From Bradyrhizobium sp. OK095 (GTDB lineage Bacteria > Pseudomonadota > Alphaproteobacteria > Rhizobiales > Xanthobacteraceae), in the NCBI RefSeq assembly GCF_900109945.1, contig NZ_FOBX01000022.1, positions 1 to 64,000 of the forward strand: 64,000 nt of DNA. Reading direction: 5' to 3'. Below, in pieces: positions 9,170 through 18,388 of this stretch. Both the position numbers and the translations under genes were made by a program. Positions within the stretch are counted from its first letter, which is position 1; each line of letters starts with the position of its first letter. The notes below the pieces were generated by a model, which saw nothing but the letters and a program-made list of their open reading frames with translations, was not told the DNA's origin and did not search any database.

Positions 9170-10663
9170 ATGACCCCGACCGCCGCTGCCCGCGCCCCGC
9201 ACGCCTCCGCCACCTTGCGCGACCGGTTGAAGGACCCCTCGCTGCTGAAGGAGGCCTGCTACATCGACGGCGCCTGGGTCGGCACGCCGGTCTTCGCCGT
9301 CAACAATCCCGCAACCGGCGTCGAGATCGCAAAGGTCCCGCAGCTCGGTGCGGACGAGACGACCAAGGCGGTGGAAGCTGCCGAGCGCGCGTTCCCGGCC
9401 TGGGCCAAGCACACCGCCAAGCAGCGCTCCAACATTTTGCGCAAATGGTTCGAGCTGATCATCGCCAACCGCGAGGACCTCGCGCTGATCCTGACCTCCG
9501 AGCAGGGCAAGCCGCTCTCTGAGGCGCTCGGCGAGGTCGACATCGGCGCCGCCTATATCGAGTTCTTCGCCGAAGAGGCCCGCCGCGTCTATGGCGAGAC
9601 CATCCCGACGCAGCGGCCCGATGCGCGGCTGCTCGCGATCAAGCAGCCGATCGGTGTCTGCGGCGCCATCACGCCGTGGAATTTCCCGAACTCCATGATC
9701 ACGCGAAAGGTCTCGCCGGCGCTCGCTGCCGGCTGCACCGTGGTGCTGAAGCCCGCCAACGAGACGCCGCTGTCGGCGCTGGCGCTAGCGGTGCTCGCCG
9801 AGAAGGCCGGCATTCCCAAGGGCGTGCTCAACATCGTCACCGGCGATGCGCCGCCGATCGGCAAGGTGCTGTGCGAGCATCCGGCGGTGCGCTTCGTCGG
9901 CTTCACCGGCTCGACCGCCGTCGGCAAGATCCTCTACCAGCAGGCCTCCGTCGGCGTGAAGCGGCTCGGCCTCGAGCTCGGCGGCAACGCGCCGTTCGTG
10001 GTGTTCGACGATGCCGATATCGACGCGGCGGTCGAAGGCGCAATCGTCTCGAAGTATCGCAACATGGGCCAGACCTGCGTCTGCGCCAACCGCCTCTACG
10101 CCCAGGACAAGATCTACGACGAGTTCGTGAAGAAGCTGTCGGCGAAGGTCGCGGCGATGAAGGTCGGCGACGGCACCGAGAGCGGTGTCACGCAGGGCCC
10201 GCTGATCAATCTGAAAGCGGTCGACAAGGTCGAGCGCCACATCGCGGATGCCGTGAAGCGCGGCGCCAAGGTCGTGACCGGCGGCAAGCGCAGCGAGCTC
10301 GGCCGCTCGTTCTTCGAGCCTACGGTTCTCTCCGACGTCAGGCCGGACTCGCTGGTGGCGCAGGAAGAAACCTTCGGCCCACTTGCGCCCGTGATCCGCT
10401 TCAAGGACGAAGCCGAGGTGATCGCGATGTGCAATGCCTCGCCCTTTGGCCTGGCGTCGTACTTCTACTCCCGCGATCTCGGCCGCGTCTGGCGCGTCGC
10501 CGAAGCGCTGGAATCCGGCATGGTCGGCGTCAACACCGGCCTGATCACGACGGAAGTCGCGCCCTTCGGCGGCGTCAAGGAAAGCGGCCTTGGCCGCGAA
10601 GGCTCGCGTCACGGCATGGAAGAATATGTCGAGATCAAATACGTGATGATGGCGGGGGTGTAG
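9170..10663 (+). CDS. gabD: NAD(P)-dependent succinate-semialdehyde dehydrogenase
   Basis: This 497-residue aldehyde dehydrogenase oxidises succinate semialdehyde to succinate in GABA breakdown, if the name holds. The catalytic Glu lies in LELGGNAPFVVF and the catalytic Cys in GQTCVCANRLY; the paired Cys in CVC is typical of SSADH. The substrate-loop region PFGGVKESGLGREGS near the end is also SSADH-like. The ATG at 9170 has AGGGAG nine bases upstream and was preferred over one 19 codons earlier. It ends before a palindromic repeat and converges on the SulP gene. Confidence 0.93.
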   Translation: MTPTAAARAPHASATLRDRLKDPSLLKEACYIDGAWVGTPVFAVNNPATGVEIAKVPQLGADETTKAVEAAERAFPAWAKHTAKQRSNILRKWFELIIANREDLALILTSEQGKPLSEALGEVDIGAAYIEFFAEEARRVYGETIPTQRPDARLLAIKQPIGVCGAITPWNFPNSMITRKVSPALAAGCTVVLKPANETPLSALALAVLAEKAGIPKGVLNIVTGDAPPIGKVLCEHPAVRFVGFTGSTAVGKILYQQASVGVKRLGLELGGNAPFVVFDDADIDAAVEGAIVSKYRNMGQTCVCANRLYAQDKIYDEFVKKLSAKVAAMKVGDGTESGVTQGPLINLKAVDKVERHIADAVKRGAKVVTGGKRSELGRSFFEPTVLSDVRPDSLVAQEETFGPLAPVIRFKDEAEVIAMCNASPFGLASYFYSRDLGRVWRVAEALESGMVGVNTGLITTEVAPFGGVKESGLGREGSRHGMEEYVEIKYVMMAGV

Positions 10664-10682
10664 GCCCGCCGTTATCTCTCCA

Positions 10683-10769
10683 CGTCATTGCGAGCGAAGC
10701 GAAGCAATCCAGAGTCTTTCCGCGGAGACAGTCTGGATTGCTTCGTCGCAAGAGCTCCTCGCAATGACG
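10683..10769. repeat. Interspersed palindromic repeat, CGTCATTGCGAGC family, copy 2
   Basis: Same arms as the copies at 5302 and 13221. The right arm has the longer form TCGTCGCAAGAGCTCCTCGC seen also in copy 3. It occupies almost all of the space between two convergent genes. Confidence 0.9.
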
Positions 10770-10785
10770 AAGCGGGCTGCAGGCC

Positions 10786-13002
10786 CTACCGCCGCAGCAC
10801 CGCAATCGTCCTGTTCGCAAACGTCAGCCGCTCGGCCATGACCGACACGAAATAGGTCAGCAGCTTATGGCTGAGCGCGGGGTCTTCGTCCTTGATGGCG
10901 TCGAACTGGTGCGTGTTGAGCACGTAAAGCACGCTGTCGATTTCGGCCTGGATCGTCGCGCTGCGCGGTGAATTCGACACCAGCCCCATCTCGCCGATCG
11001 TGGTGTAGCGCCCCAGGCTGCGCACGCGCGTGGTGCTGTCGCCCTCGGCGGGGATCATGATGCCGACGCGGCCTTCGAGGATGAAATGCATGGAATCGGC
11101 GGGATCGCCGGCCTGCACGATGATGTCGCCGGCCTCGACCTCGAGACGTTGGCAGCGGTGGATCAGCGCGTCGGCGTCGTTCTCGCTGCCGAGGATGCGC
11201 GTGAACCAGTCACGCAAGCTGGCTTCCTCCTGCACCAGCTCCTGATGCTGCGAGATGAGCTCGTTCTCGCACCATTCCAGCGCGCGATCGAGCTCGGGGA
11301 TGATGGTGACGCCTTCGCCGACGAAGTCGCTGGAGCGCAGCACCTTTTCGGCCGCCGCGGACAGATGCACCAGGATCAGTTCGACGCCGAGGTCATGCGC
11401 GCTGCGCTTGATCTGGGCGAAACTATACGCGGCCGAGGAATCGACGCCGGTGACGAGCTTGAAGTCGAACAGCAGATAGCGGCACTCCGGCCGCTCGTGG
11501 AGCAGCAGCTTGACGTGTTGGTAGAGCCGGTTGGCGGAGCCGAAGAACAGATAGCTCTGGAGGTTGAGGCCCTGGATCTTGCCGCCATGGGCCAGCAGCA
11601 CCTCCTGGTCGTCGCGGGAGCGATCGAGCGAAGAGCGGTATTCCGAGCCGTCGAAACTGTACTTGATCGATTCCACCCGTGCCGCGCTGAACGCAAACGT
11701 CGCGCAGCCGATGATCACGCCGATCAGGATGCCCGGCACGAATCCCCAGGCGACGATGATCGCGATGATGGCGATCAGCGAGAGATATTCGAGCTTCGAA
11801 AGCCGCTTGCGCGATTCGATGATCCATTTGTGCAGCTGGTCGGCGCCGAGATAGAGCAGAAGGCCGCCGAGCACGAATTTCGGGATGAAGCCGAGCAGCT
11901 CGGGCGCGATCGCGAGCATCAGCAGCGACAGCGCCGCGACGGTAAGGCCGGACAGGCGTCCACGCCCGCCGCTGCTGTAGTTGAGCATCGAGCGGCTGAT
12001 CGAACTACAGCCGGGATAGCCGCCGAGCAGGCCGGTCAGGATATTGGCGGCGCCGGTGACGTTCAGCTCGCGCTCCAGATTGGCTTCGCGGTGCACGGCG
12101 ACCTCGATGCCGGTGGTATTGAACAGCGTGCTGGAGGCCGTGACGAAGATCACGGCGACCACGTTGCCGAGCAGGTCCGGCACGGCGGACCAGGGATAGC
12201 GGGCGAGATCGTCGGTGTGCCAGGGCAGCATGAAGACCGCTTGCGGCGGCGGCTGGAACGTCCAGCCCAGCGCGCGTGCGTGGTCGAACGAGACGCCGGT
12301 GATCCAGAACGCGACATGCGCCGTCAGCACGCCGCCGACCAGGATAATCGGCAGTCCGAACGGGCTGCGCGAGCGATGCCAGGTCAGATACAGCACCATC
12401 GCCATCGCGCAGGCGGCAGCCAGCTCCAGCAAAGTGGTGCCATTGGCAAAGAGCGGCAGCGTCGCGAACTGCAAGGGGTGGTTGGTGATCACCCGGATAG
12501 CACCGAGAGCAATGAGAAGTCCGGTCGCGCCGAGGAAGCCGCCGACCACGGGATAGGGCACATAGCGTATGGCGCGCCCCAGCCGCGTCAGGCCAAGTCC
12601 GCACAGCACCAACCCCGTCAACACCGTCGACAGGCCGAGCGTGATCAGAACCGGCGAGAGCAGCGGTGCCAAGGGGTTTGCCGCTTCGATCCGCTCGACC
12701 ACCGAGGCCGCGAGAATTCCCGTCACTGCGGCGGTCGAGCTGTCGGGGGCGCCAACCACGAACGGGAGTGAGCTGCCAAGCCCGATGACGATCGCGAGCA
12801 CAGCTGAACTGACGAAGGTCGCCGTGATCCCGTAGGATAGATAGGGCGACAGCGGCCCGGCGAAGATCAGCAGCGAATAGGACAGTCCGAAGGTGACGGT
12901 TAGCACGCTGGCGGCGCTTCCGCCCAATATGTCATTCAGCGCACGCTTGAGGGCCGGATTGAATCGCGGAGCTGGACTGAAAGTAATTGCTGGATCGGTC
13001 AC
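10786..13002 (-). CDS. SulP-type anion transporter fused to STAS and cyclic-nucleotide-binding domains
   Basis: This 738-residue protein has three parts. Residues about 20-430 form a multi-helix SulP transporter, with FPKFVLGGLLLYLGADQL and other hydrophobic spans. Residues about 440-555 form a STAS domain, with LLFDFKLVTGVDSSAAYSF. Residues about 605-735 form a cNMP-binding domain, with GDIIVQAGDPADSMHFILEG and GEMGLVSNSPRSATI. It may import sulfate, bicarbonate or a dicarboxylate, gated by a nucleotide; the substrate is unknown. The first codon is GTG and the start is not firmly fixed. An inverted repeat and a CCATATGG palindrome lie upstream. Confidence 0.9.
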   Translation of the reverse strand: MTDPAITFSPAPRFNPALKRALNDILGGSAASVLTVTFGLSYSLLIFAGPLSPYLSYGITATFVSSAVLAIVIGLGSSLPFVVGAPDSSTAAVTGILAASVVERIEAANPLAPLLSPVLITLGLSTVLTGLVLCGLGLTRLGRAIRYVPYPVVGGFLGATGLLIALGAIRVITNHPLQFATLPLFANGTTLLELAAACAMAMVLYLTWHRSRSPFGLPIILVGGVLTAHVAFWITGVSFDHARALGWTFQPPPQAVFMLPWHTDDLARYPWSAVPDLLGNVVAVIFVTASSTLFNTTGIEVAVHREANLERELNVTGAANILTGLLGGYPGCSSISRSMLNYSSGGRGRLSGLTVAALSLLMLAIAPELLGFIPKFVLGGLLLYLGADQLHKWIIESRKRLSKLEYLSLIAIIAIIVAWGFVPGILIGVIIGCATFAFSAARVESIKYSFDGSEYRSSLDRSRDDQEVLLAHGGKIQGLNLQSYLFFGSANRLYQHVKLLLHERPECRYLLFDFKLVTGVDSSAAYSFAQIKRSAHDLGVELILVHLSAAAEKVLRSSDFVGEGVTIIPELDRALEWCENELISQHQELVQEEASLRDWFTRILGSENDADALIHRCQRLEVEAGDIIVQAGDPADSMHFILEGRVGIMIPAEGDSTTRVRSLGRYTTIGEMGLVSNSPRSATIQAEIDSVLYVLNTHQFDAIKDEDPALSHKLLTYFVSVMAERLTFANRTIAVLRR

Positions 13003-13122
13003 GCGGTTGCGCTCGCCATGAAAAGTCTCGTCCGAGACGTAGACGACTGCGGGCTTAGCGCAACAGGATTCTTGACAGTATGAAATATCCGACAGTTTTG
13101 CGGCTGTTTTGACGAGGATTCC

Positions 13123-13155
13123 CGTTCACGCCGTGTGAACGGTCAACCATATGGT
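13123..13155. promoter_or_regulatory. Candidate operator region upstream of SulP gene
   Basis: CGTTCAC (13123-13129) and GTGAACG (13135-13141) form a perfect inverted repeat with a five-base centre. The 10-base palindrome ACCATATGGT follows at 13146-13155. The latter differs at one position from the 12-base palindrome over the arsR start at 52407-52418. Both lie 120-155 bases before the SulP start. Binding proteins are unknown. Confidence 0.4.
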
Positions 13156-13220
13156 GGAGGGAAAAACCGAAGCCAGCGCGGCGCATGGGGCCGGGACGAC
13201 GAGAACCACCGGCCTCTCCC

Positions 13221-13308
13221 CGTCATTGCGAGCGTAGCGAAGCAATCCAGAAATGCATCCGCGGAGGAACTCTGGATTGCTTCGTCGCGAGAGCTCCTCG
13301 CAATGACG
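13221..13308. repeat. Interspersed palindromic repeat, CGTCATTGCGAGC family, copy 3
   Basis: Third copy of the element at 5302 and 10683, with the same outer arms and inner AGCAATCCAG/CTGGATTGCT pair. It lies between the SulP promoter and the 3' end of purC. Confidence 0.9.
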
Positions 13309-13330
13309 GAGTTTGCGGCAGCAGCCGCGC

Positions 13331-14245
13331 TTAAATCTTCAGCTCTTTCCCCGTCACGCGCCGATACGCTTCCAGGTACCGCTTGCTGGTCGCCTCCACG
13401 ACGCTCGCGGGCAGCGGCGGCGGCGGGGCGTCGCCGTTCCAGCGGCCGGCGCGGCGCTCGACGTCGAGATAGTCGCGCAGCGGCTGCTTGTCGAAACTCG
13501 CCTGCGGCTGGCCGGGCTTGTAGGCGTCGACCGCCCAGAAGCGCGAACTATCCGGCGTCATGACTTCGTCGATCAGGATGATGCGGCCGTCTCTGTCGCG
13601 GCCGAATTCGAATTTTGTATCTGCGATGATGATGCCCTGCTCGCGCGCGAGTTCCTCGCCGAGCGTGTAGATCGCGCGCGTCATGCTCTCAAGCGTGTAG
13701 GCTGTCTCGTCGCCGACGACCTCGCGCATCTTCGCGATGGTGATGTTCTCGTCATGGCCGGTCTCGGCCTTGGTCGCCGGGCTGAAGATCGAAGGCTCAA
13801 GCTTCTCGCTCTCGACCAGGCCGGCCTTCAGCTTCTCGCCGGCGAGTGTGCCGCTGGCCGCATATTCTTTCCACGCCGAGCCGGAGAGATAGCCGCGGAT
13901 CACGCATTCGATCGGGAATACAGTGGTGCGGCGGCACAGCATGGCGCGGCCGAGGATCTCGGCGCGGTGCGGCTTCAGCGCCGGCACGGCGGCGATGATC
14001 TGGTCGGTGTCGGCGCTGATCATGTGATGCGGCACCACGCCTTCGAGCTCGTTGAACCAGAACGCGCTGATCTGCGTCAGCACCGCGCCCTTCATCGGGA
14101 TGGTCTCGCCCATCACGACGTCGAAGGCGCTGATGCGGTCGGTGGTGAGGAGCAGCAGGCGGTCGTCGTCGACGGCGTAGATATCGCGCACCTTGCCGCG
14201 GCCGATCTTGGGCAGGGGGAGGTCGCTGGAGAGCATGGTGGTCAT
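13331..14245 (-). CDS. purC: Phosphoribosylaminoimidazole-succinocarboxamide synthase (SAICAR synthetase)
   Basis: This 304-residue enzyme joins CAIR and aspartate with ATP in purine synthesis. It opens with LPKIGRGKVRDIYAVDDDRL and TTDRISAFDVVMGE, the conserved nucleotide-binding start of PurC. Later landmarks are VRGYLSGSAWKEY and DTKFEFGRDRDGRIILIDE. At about 300 residues it is the longer, yeast Ade1-like form rather than the 240-residue form usually next to purS, so a second purC elsewhere is likely. A second ATG lies three codons in. It stands apart from other purine genes. Confidence 0.94.
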   Translation of the reverse strand: MTTMLSSDLPLPKIGRGKVRDIYAVDDDRLLLLTTDRISAFDVVMGETIPMKGAVLTQISAFWFNELEGVVPHHMISADTDQIIAAVPALKPHRAEILGRAMLCRRTTVFPIECVIRGYLSGSAWKEYAASGTLAGEKLKAGLVESEKLEPSIFSPATKAETGHDENITIAKMREVVGDETAYTLESMTRAIYTLGEELAREQGIIIADTKFEFGRDRDGRIILIDEVMTPDSSRFWAVDAYKPGQPQASFDKQPLRDYLDVERRAGRWNGDAPPPPLPASVVEATSKRYLEAYRRVTGKELKI

Positions 14246-14322
14246 CGCAAAGCTTTCGCAGACTTGTCTTTCAGGCAGGACATCCGGCCGTGCCTGATGG
14301 CACGGCCGGACACGGGATTAGC

Positions 14323-15240
14323 CTATTCCGGCAGCGGAATGAACTCATGTTCCTGCGGAACCGCGGCGAAGCGGCCGGTTTTCCAGTCCTGCTTGGCCTG
14401 CTCGATCCGCTCCTTGCTGGAGGAGACGAAATTCCACCAGACGTGGCGCGGTCCCTCCAGCGCATCGCCGCCGAGAAACATCATCCGCGTGGCTCTGAGC
14501 GCCTTCACGGTGATGCGGTCGCCGGGGCGGAAGATCAGCAGCCGCGGTCCCTCATAGCGCTCGTTCGCGATCTCGACCTCGCCGTCGACGACATAGATCG
14601 CGCGCTCCTCATGGTCAGGATCGAGCGGCACGCTGGCGCCCGCGACAGCCGTGACCTCGGCGTAGAACCAGGGCGACACCATCGAGACAGGCGAGGTGAT
14701 GCCGAACGCCGAGCCCGCAATCACCTTCGCGGTGAAGTCGCGCTCGGAAATCATCGGCAAATCGCCCGAGCCGTAGTGCTGGAACGACGGTGCGATCTCT
14801 TCGGAGCCGGCCGGCAGCGCGATCCAGCTTTGCAGGCCGAGCATCTGCTGGCCCGAGGCGCGCTGCACATCCGGCGTACGCTCGGAATGCGCGATACCGC
14901 GCCCGGCCGTCATCAGATTCATCGCGCCGGGCGCAATCTCCTGAACGTTGCCCTCGCTGTCGCGATGCATGATCGCGCCGTCGAACAGATAGGTGACGGT
15001 GGCAAGCCCGATATGCGGATGCGGCCGCACGTCCATGCCCTTGCCGGAGACGAACTGCACCGGCCCGAAATGATCGAAGAAGATGAAGGGCCCGACCATC
15101 TGCCGCTTGCCATGCGGCAGCGCCCGCCGAACCTGAAATCCGTCGCCGAGATCGCGGGTGCGCGGCACGATGACGAGATCGAGCGCATCGCAGGACATGG
15201 GATCGCCGAGCACGGGATCGTTTGAGGGTTGCCAGCTCAT
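14323..15240 (-). CDS. Pirin family protein
   Basis: This 305-residue bicupin has the pirin signature. Metal-ligand residues appear in VRPHPHIGLATVTYLFDG, followed by MHRDSEGN and the downstream His/Glu in GRGIAHSERT. Family members include a quercetin dioxygenase and transcription cofactors; the role here is not set by sequence. A strong ribosome site, AAGGAGTC, precedes the ATG at 15240. It is divergent from the AraC-type regulator at 15550. Confidence 0.93.
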   Translation of the reverse strand: MSWQPSNDPVLGDPMSCDALDLVIVPRTRDLGDGFQVRRALPHGKRQMVGPFIFFDHFGPVQFVSGKGMDVRPHPHIGLATVTYLFDGAIMHRDSEGNVQEIAPGAMNLMTAGRGIAHSERTPDVQRASGQQMLGLQSWIALPAGSEEIAPSFQHYGSGDLPMISERDFTAKVIAGSAFGITSPVSMVSPWFYAEVTAVAGASVPLDPDHEERAIYVVDGEVEIANERYEGPRLLIFRPGDRITVKALRATRMMFLGGDALEGPRHVWWNFVSSSKERIEQAKQDWKTGRFAAVPQEHEFIPLPE

Positions 15241-15549
15241 GGTGGACTCCTTCGTAATTGACGAGCCTGATCGTAACAGGATTTGGCGTCGTCGTCGCGA
15301 GAAAGGCCGACCACATACTCCGCTGTCATGCCCCGCGAAAGCGGGGCATCTAGTACGCCGCAGCCCATCGATTCAATCACTGCCATCTCGGAGTACTGGA
15401 TCGCCCGGTCCAGTGCGCAAGTGCGCACAAGGCCGGGCGACGACAGCGGAGAGTGCGGCGCTGCTAACCCTGGTGCGGATGGCCCTTGAAAAAACAGCCG
15501 TAACGAACGATGTTCGGCTGACTTCAATTGCGACGGATCGCATCGCCCG
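15241..15549. other. Intergenic region between divergent pirin and AraC-type genes (309 bases)
   Basis: Most of the region is an interspersed repeat (15323-15447). A CAGCCG...CGGCTG inverted pair at 15495-15520, enclosing GAAC-GAT-GTTC, lies 30 bases before the regulator start and could be an operator. No gene was seen. Confidence 0.6.
15323..15447. repeat. Interspersed repeat, CTGTCATGCCCCGC family
   Basis: A hairpin CCCCGC-GAAA-GCGGGG, the motif CTAGTACGCCG, then TACTGGATCGCCCGG and a closing CCGGGCGACGACAG give a bipartite element. It is of a kind scattered through Bradyrhizobium genomes. It carries no coding potential. Confidence 0.75.
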
Positions 15550-16614
15550 ATGGCACTCGCCGCAACGGATCTCGCATTGCGTGCCGCGACCGTGGCCCTG
15601 CTGCTGATGCTGGCGGCCTCGCTGTTGCGCGACCTCCACCATAGCGTGGCGGGACGCCTCACCATTGCGCTGGCGCTGGGGACGATTGCGCACGCCGTCA
15701 CCTCGGAGATCGGCTCGACCGCGCCGGTCTCGATATGGCATGCGCCGCTGATCGCGCTGTCGACCGGCGATGCCGTGGTACTGTGGCTGTTCACGCGTGC
15801 GTTGCTCGACGATTCATTCGTGCCGCGCTGGTGGCACGCGCTGATCTGGGCGGCGGTCTCGGCCTACAGTTTTGTCAGTTGCCTGTGGATCGCGCCGGCA
15901 GTCCACGGCCGGCCGGCTATTATCGCGGTCAATCTGCTGGCGCTTTGCTTTATCGTGCTGGCGATAGCCCAGACCATGACCTCTTGGTCGGCCGATCTGG
16001 TCGAGCGCCGGCGTAACTTGCGGGTTTTCATCGTCAGCGCAGCCTTGCTCTATGGCGGCGTCAATGTGCTGCTGCAGATATCGATATGGGGCGGGGATAA
16101 CGCCGCGATCGCCAATGTCGCGAACGCGGCCGTTCTCGCCGGTATCGTCGCTGCGATTTGCTATGCGATGATGCAGGTCAATGCCGCGGATTTGTTTCCG
16201 GCGCCCGTCGAAGCCGCGGCAATCCTTCCCGCCCCGGTCGCTGTTGCCGGGGATTCCAGCGCGGATCAGAAACTAGTCGACGCGCTGATGCGGCTGATGG
16301 CCAACGAGCGCATCTATCGCCACGACAACATCAGCATCGGCACGCTCGCCACCAAGCTCGGAATTCCCGAATACCGGCTGCGGCGGCTGATCAACCAGCG
16401 GCTCGGCTACCGCAACTTTAATGTCTTTCTCAACAACCACCGGATCGAGGAAGCCAAAGCGGCGTTGGCTGATCCGTCGCAGGCCGAAGTTCCCGTCATC
16501 ACCATTGCGATGGATGCCGGCTTCCAGTCGCTCGGCCCGTTCAACCGCGCCTTCAAGGCGGTGACGGGCGTGACGCCGACGGAATATAGGCGGCTCAAGG
16601 CCGACGCGGTCTAG
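15550..16614 (+). CDS. AraC-family transcriptional regulator with an N-terminal membrane domain
   Basis: This 354-residue protein has about six or seven hydrophobic helices in residues 1-215 and an AraC/XylS DNA-binding domain in residues about 240-350. The C-terminal domain shows GTLATKLGIPEYRLRRLINQ and the family hallmark AMDAGFQSLGPFNRAFKAVTGVTPTEYR. It probably senses a signal in or near the membrane and controls nearby genes, such as the divergent pirin gene or the following hydrolase; this is inference. The ATG at 15550 is the first in frame. Confidence 0.9.
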   Translation: MALAATDLALRAATVALLLMLAASLLRDLHHSVAGRLTIALALGTIAHAVTSEIGSTAPVSIWHAPLIALSTGDAVVLWLFTRALLDDSFVPRWWHALIWAAVSAYSFVSCLWIAPAVHGRPAIIAVNLLALCFIVLAIAQTMTSWSADLVERRRNLRVFIVSAALLYGGVNVLLQISIWGGDNAAIANVANAAVLAGIVAAICYAMMQVNAADLFPAPVEAAAILPAPVAVAGDSSADQKLVDALMRLMANERIYRHDNISIGTLATKLGIPEYRLRRLINQRLGYRNFNVFLNNHRIEEAKAALADPSQAEVPVITIAMDAGFQSLGPFNRAFKAVTGVTPTEYRRLKADAV

Positions 16615-16759
16615 ATTTTTAGGCCATTGAAATCACAGGATAATTCCAGAAACAGCTAGTCCCGATCAGTTTCGACGAGGCCGATTTTCAAATCCGGCGA
16701 GCGCGCATCGCCCGCACCCGGCTTCCTCTCGGCACACGCCCCGAAGCTGGAGAAAGCCC

Positions 16760-18187
16760 GTGACCCGCCGCAGCAAGATCATCCTCCTCACCACGACAAT
16801 CGCCTGTGCCGGTCTCGCCCTTGGCGCGGCGCGGGCGCACGATGTGCCGAAGATTGCCACCGGATTCATCGCCGACACGCTCTGCTCGGAGACGTTCGTC
16901 TCCGGCCTCGATCCCAGCCGCAACCTCGCCGAGACCACCGATGCGATGCCAGGCGTGGGCCTCCTGACCTGGGCGATGGATTTTCAGGTCGATCGCGTGC
17001 GCAAGGATGTCACGGTGACGCTGTTCGGCATTGGCCGCAGCCATGCCGTCTATCGCGAGGGGCTCGGCTGTACCCTCGAGCACGGCCAGGGGATCGCCGA
17101 CGTCGCGTTGCCGCCTGATGATCAACAGCCCGCGTTGCTCCCCGAGATCGCCGGCCCGGGACTCGTGCCGCCGCAAAGCGAAGGACTGTCAACCGCGCTC
17201 GACCGCGCCTTCGCCGAGCCTGCGCAGCCTCCTTATCGGCGCACCCGCGCGATCGTCGTCATGAAGGCCGGCCGCATCATCGCCGAGCGCTATGCCGACG
17301 GCATCGGGCCGGAGACGCAGCTGCTCGGCTTCTCCATGACCAAGTCGGTGATCTCGGCGCTGACAGGCATTCTCGTGCGCCAGGGCAAGCTCAAGCTCGA
17401 CGGGCCCGCGCCGGTGGCCGCCTGGAAGGATCCGGATGATCCGCGTCATGCCATCACCGTCGATCAATTGCTGCGTCACACCGCAGGCATTGCGCTCGGA
17501 AGCTCGTTGCAGGCCTCGCTCGGCTCCGCCTTCGAGCCGGTCAATGTCATGAAATTCGCCGAGGACGACATGGCGACCTATGCCGAAAGCGTGCCGCTCG
17601 CGACCGCGCCGGGCACGGTCTGGAATTATCACGACGGAAACTTCCTCATACTCTCGCAGCTGATCCGCAACGCCGCCGGCGGCAAGCCCGCCGATGCGCT
17701 CGCTTTCGCGCGCCGCGAATTGTTCGCCCCGCTCGGCATGCGCCACGTCACGCTCCAGCTCGACGGCGCCGGCACGGTCGAAGGCTCGAGCGAGATGCTG
17801 GCCTCCGCGCGCGACTGGGCTCGCTTCGGCCAGCTCTATCTCAATGACGGCGTCGCCGGCGGCAAGCGCATCCTGCCGGAGGGATGGGTGAATTATTCCG
17901 CGACGGCGACGCCAAACGCCTGGGTCGGCATCGGCGCCGGATTCTGGACCAACCAGGGCGACAGTTTTGGCGCGAAGCTTCGTGTGGAGCACGGCTGGCC
18001 ACACGATGCCTTCTTCGCCAAGGGCACGATCGGGCAGTACACCATCGTAATTCCGTCGGAGAAGCTGGTGATCGTGCGGCTCGGCCGCTCGCCGAACGCA
18101 CCGCCGCAAGCGGACGGCGTGTTCGACCTCGTGCGCGATGTGGTGGCGGCGACGCGCGAGAAGGGAAAGCTGGCAGGGGTGGATTGA
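16760..18187 (+). CDS. Secreted serine hydrolase of the beta-lactamase (class C-like) family
   Basis: This 475-residue protein starts at a GTG with CTGGAGAAA upstream. A signal peptide (about residues 1-26, ending AAR-A-HD) leads to the periplasm. The hydrolase domain holds S-x-x-K as SMTK near residue 194 and a Tyr motif, WNYHDGN, near residue 290. The first 130 residues after the signal are not part of the catalytic fold and are of unknown role. Homologues are annotated 6-aminohexanoate-dimer hydrolase-like or EstB-like; substrate unknown. It follows the AraC-type gene by 145 bases on the same strand. Confidence 0.88.
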   Translation: MTRRSKIILLTTTIACAGLALGAARAHDVPKIATGFIADTLCSETFVSGLDPSRNLAETTDAMPGVGLLTWAMDFQVDRVRKDVTVTLFGIGRSHAVYREGLGCTLEHGQGIADVALPPDDQQPALLPEIAGPGLVPPQSEGLSTALDRAFAEPAQPPYRRTRAIVVMKAGRIIAERYADGIGPETQLLGFSMTKSVISALTGILVRQGKLKLDGPAPVAAWKDPDDPRHAITVDQLLRHTAGIALGSSLQASLGSAFEPVNVMKFAEDDMATYAESVPLATAPGTVWNYHDGNFLILSQLIRNAAGGKPADALAFARRELFAPLGMRHVTLQLDGAGTVEGSSEMLASARDWARFGQLYLNDGVAGGKRILPEGWVNYSATATPNAWVGIGAGFWTNQGDSFGAKLRVEHGWPHDAFFAKGTIGQYTIVIPSEKLVIVRLGRSPNAPPQADGVFDLVRDVVAATREKGKLAGVD

Positions 18188-18218
18188 GGGCGGCCAAGCG
18201 AAGCGTCGCCTCTTTTTT

Positions 18219-18362
18219 CCTTCTCCCCTTGTGGGAGAAGGTGGCGCGAAGCGCCGGATGAGGGGTCTCTATCCGCGCATTCAAATGAGAGTTGGACTCG
18301 CGGAGAGAACCCCTCACCCGGCTGCGCTTCGCGCATCCACCCTCTCCCACAAGGGGCGAGGG
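18219..18362. repeat. Bipartite inverted repeat, CTCTCCC...GGTGAGGGG family, copy 1
   Basis: The left half (about 18219-18266) contains CTCCCCTTGTGGGAG and ends GGATGAGGGGT. The right half (about 18309-18362) begins CCCCTCACCC and ends with CTCTCCCACAAGGGGCGAG. The halves are inverted copies around a 42-base spacer. The same family occurs at 34825-34965 and, split by a gene, at 32930-33422. Confidence 0.85.
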
Positions 18363-18388
18363 TACACCGTCTGCGCGGCGATAATTTA

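Larger units (their letters stand above)
13003..13330. other. Intergenic region upstream of the SulP gene (328 bases)
   Basis: The region holds the SulP promoter, a 7-base inverted repeat at 13123-13141, a CCATATGG palindrome at 13146-13155 and an interspersed repeat at 13221-13308. No coding sequence was recognised. Confidence 0.7.
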
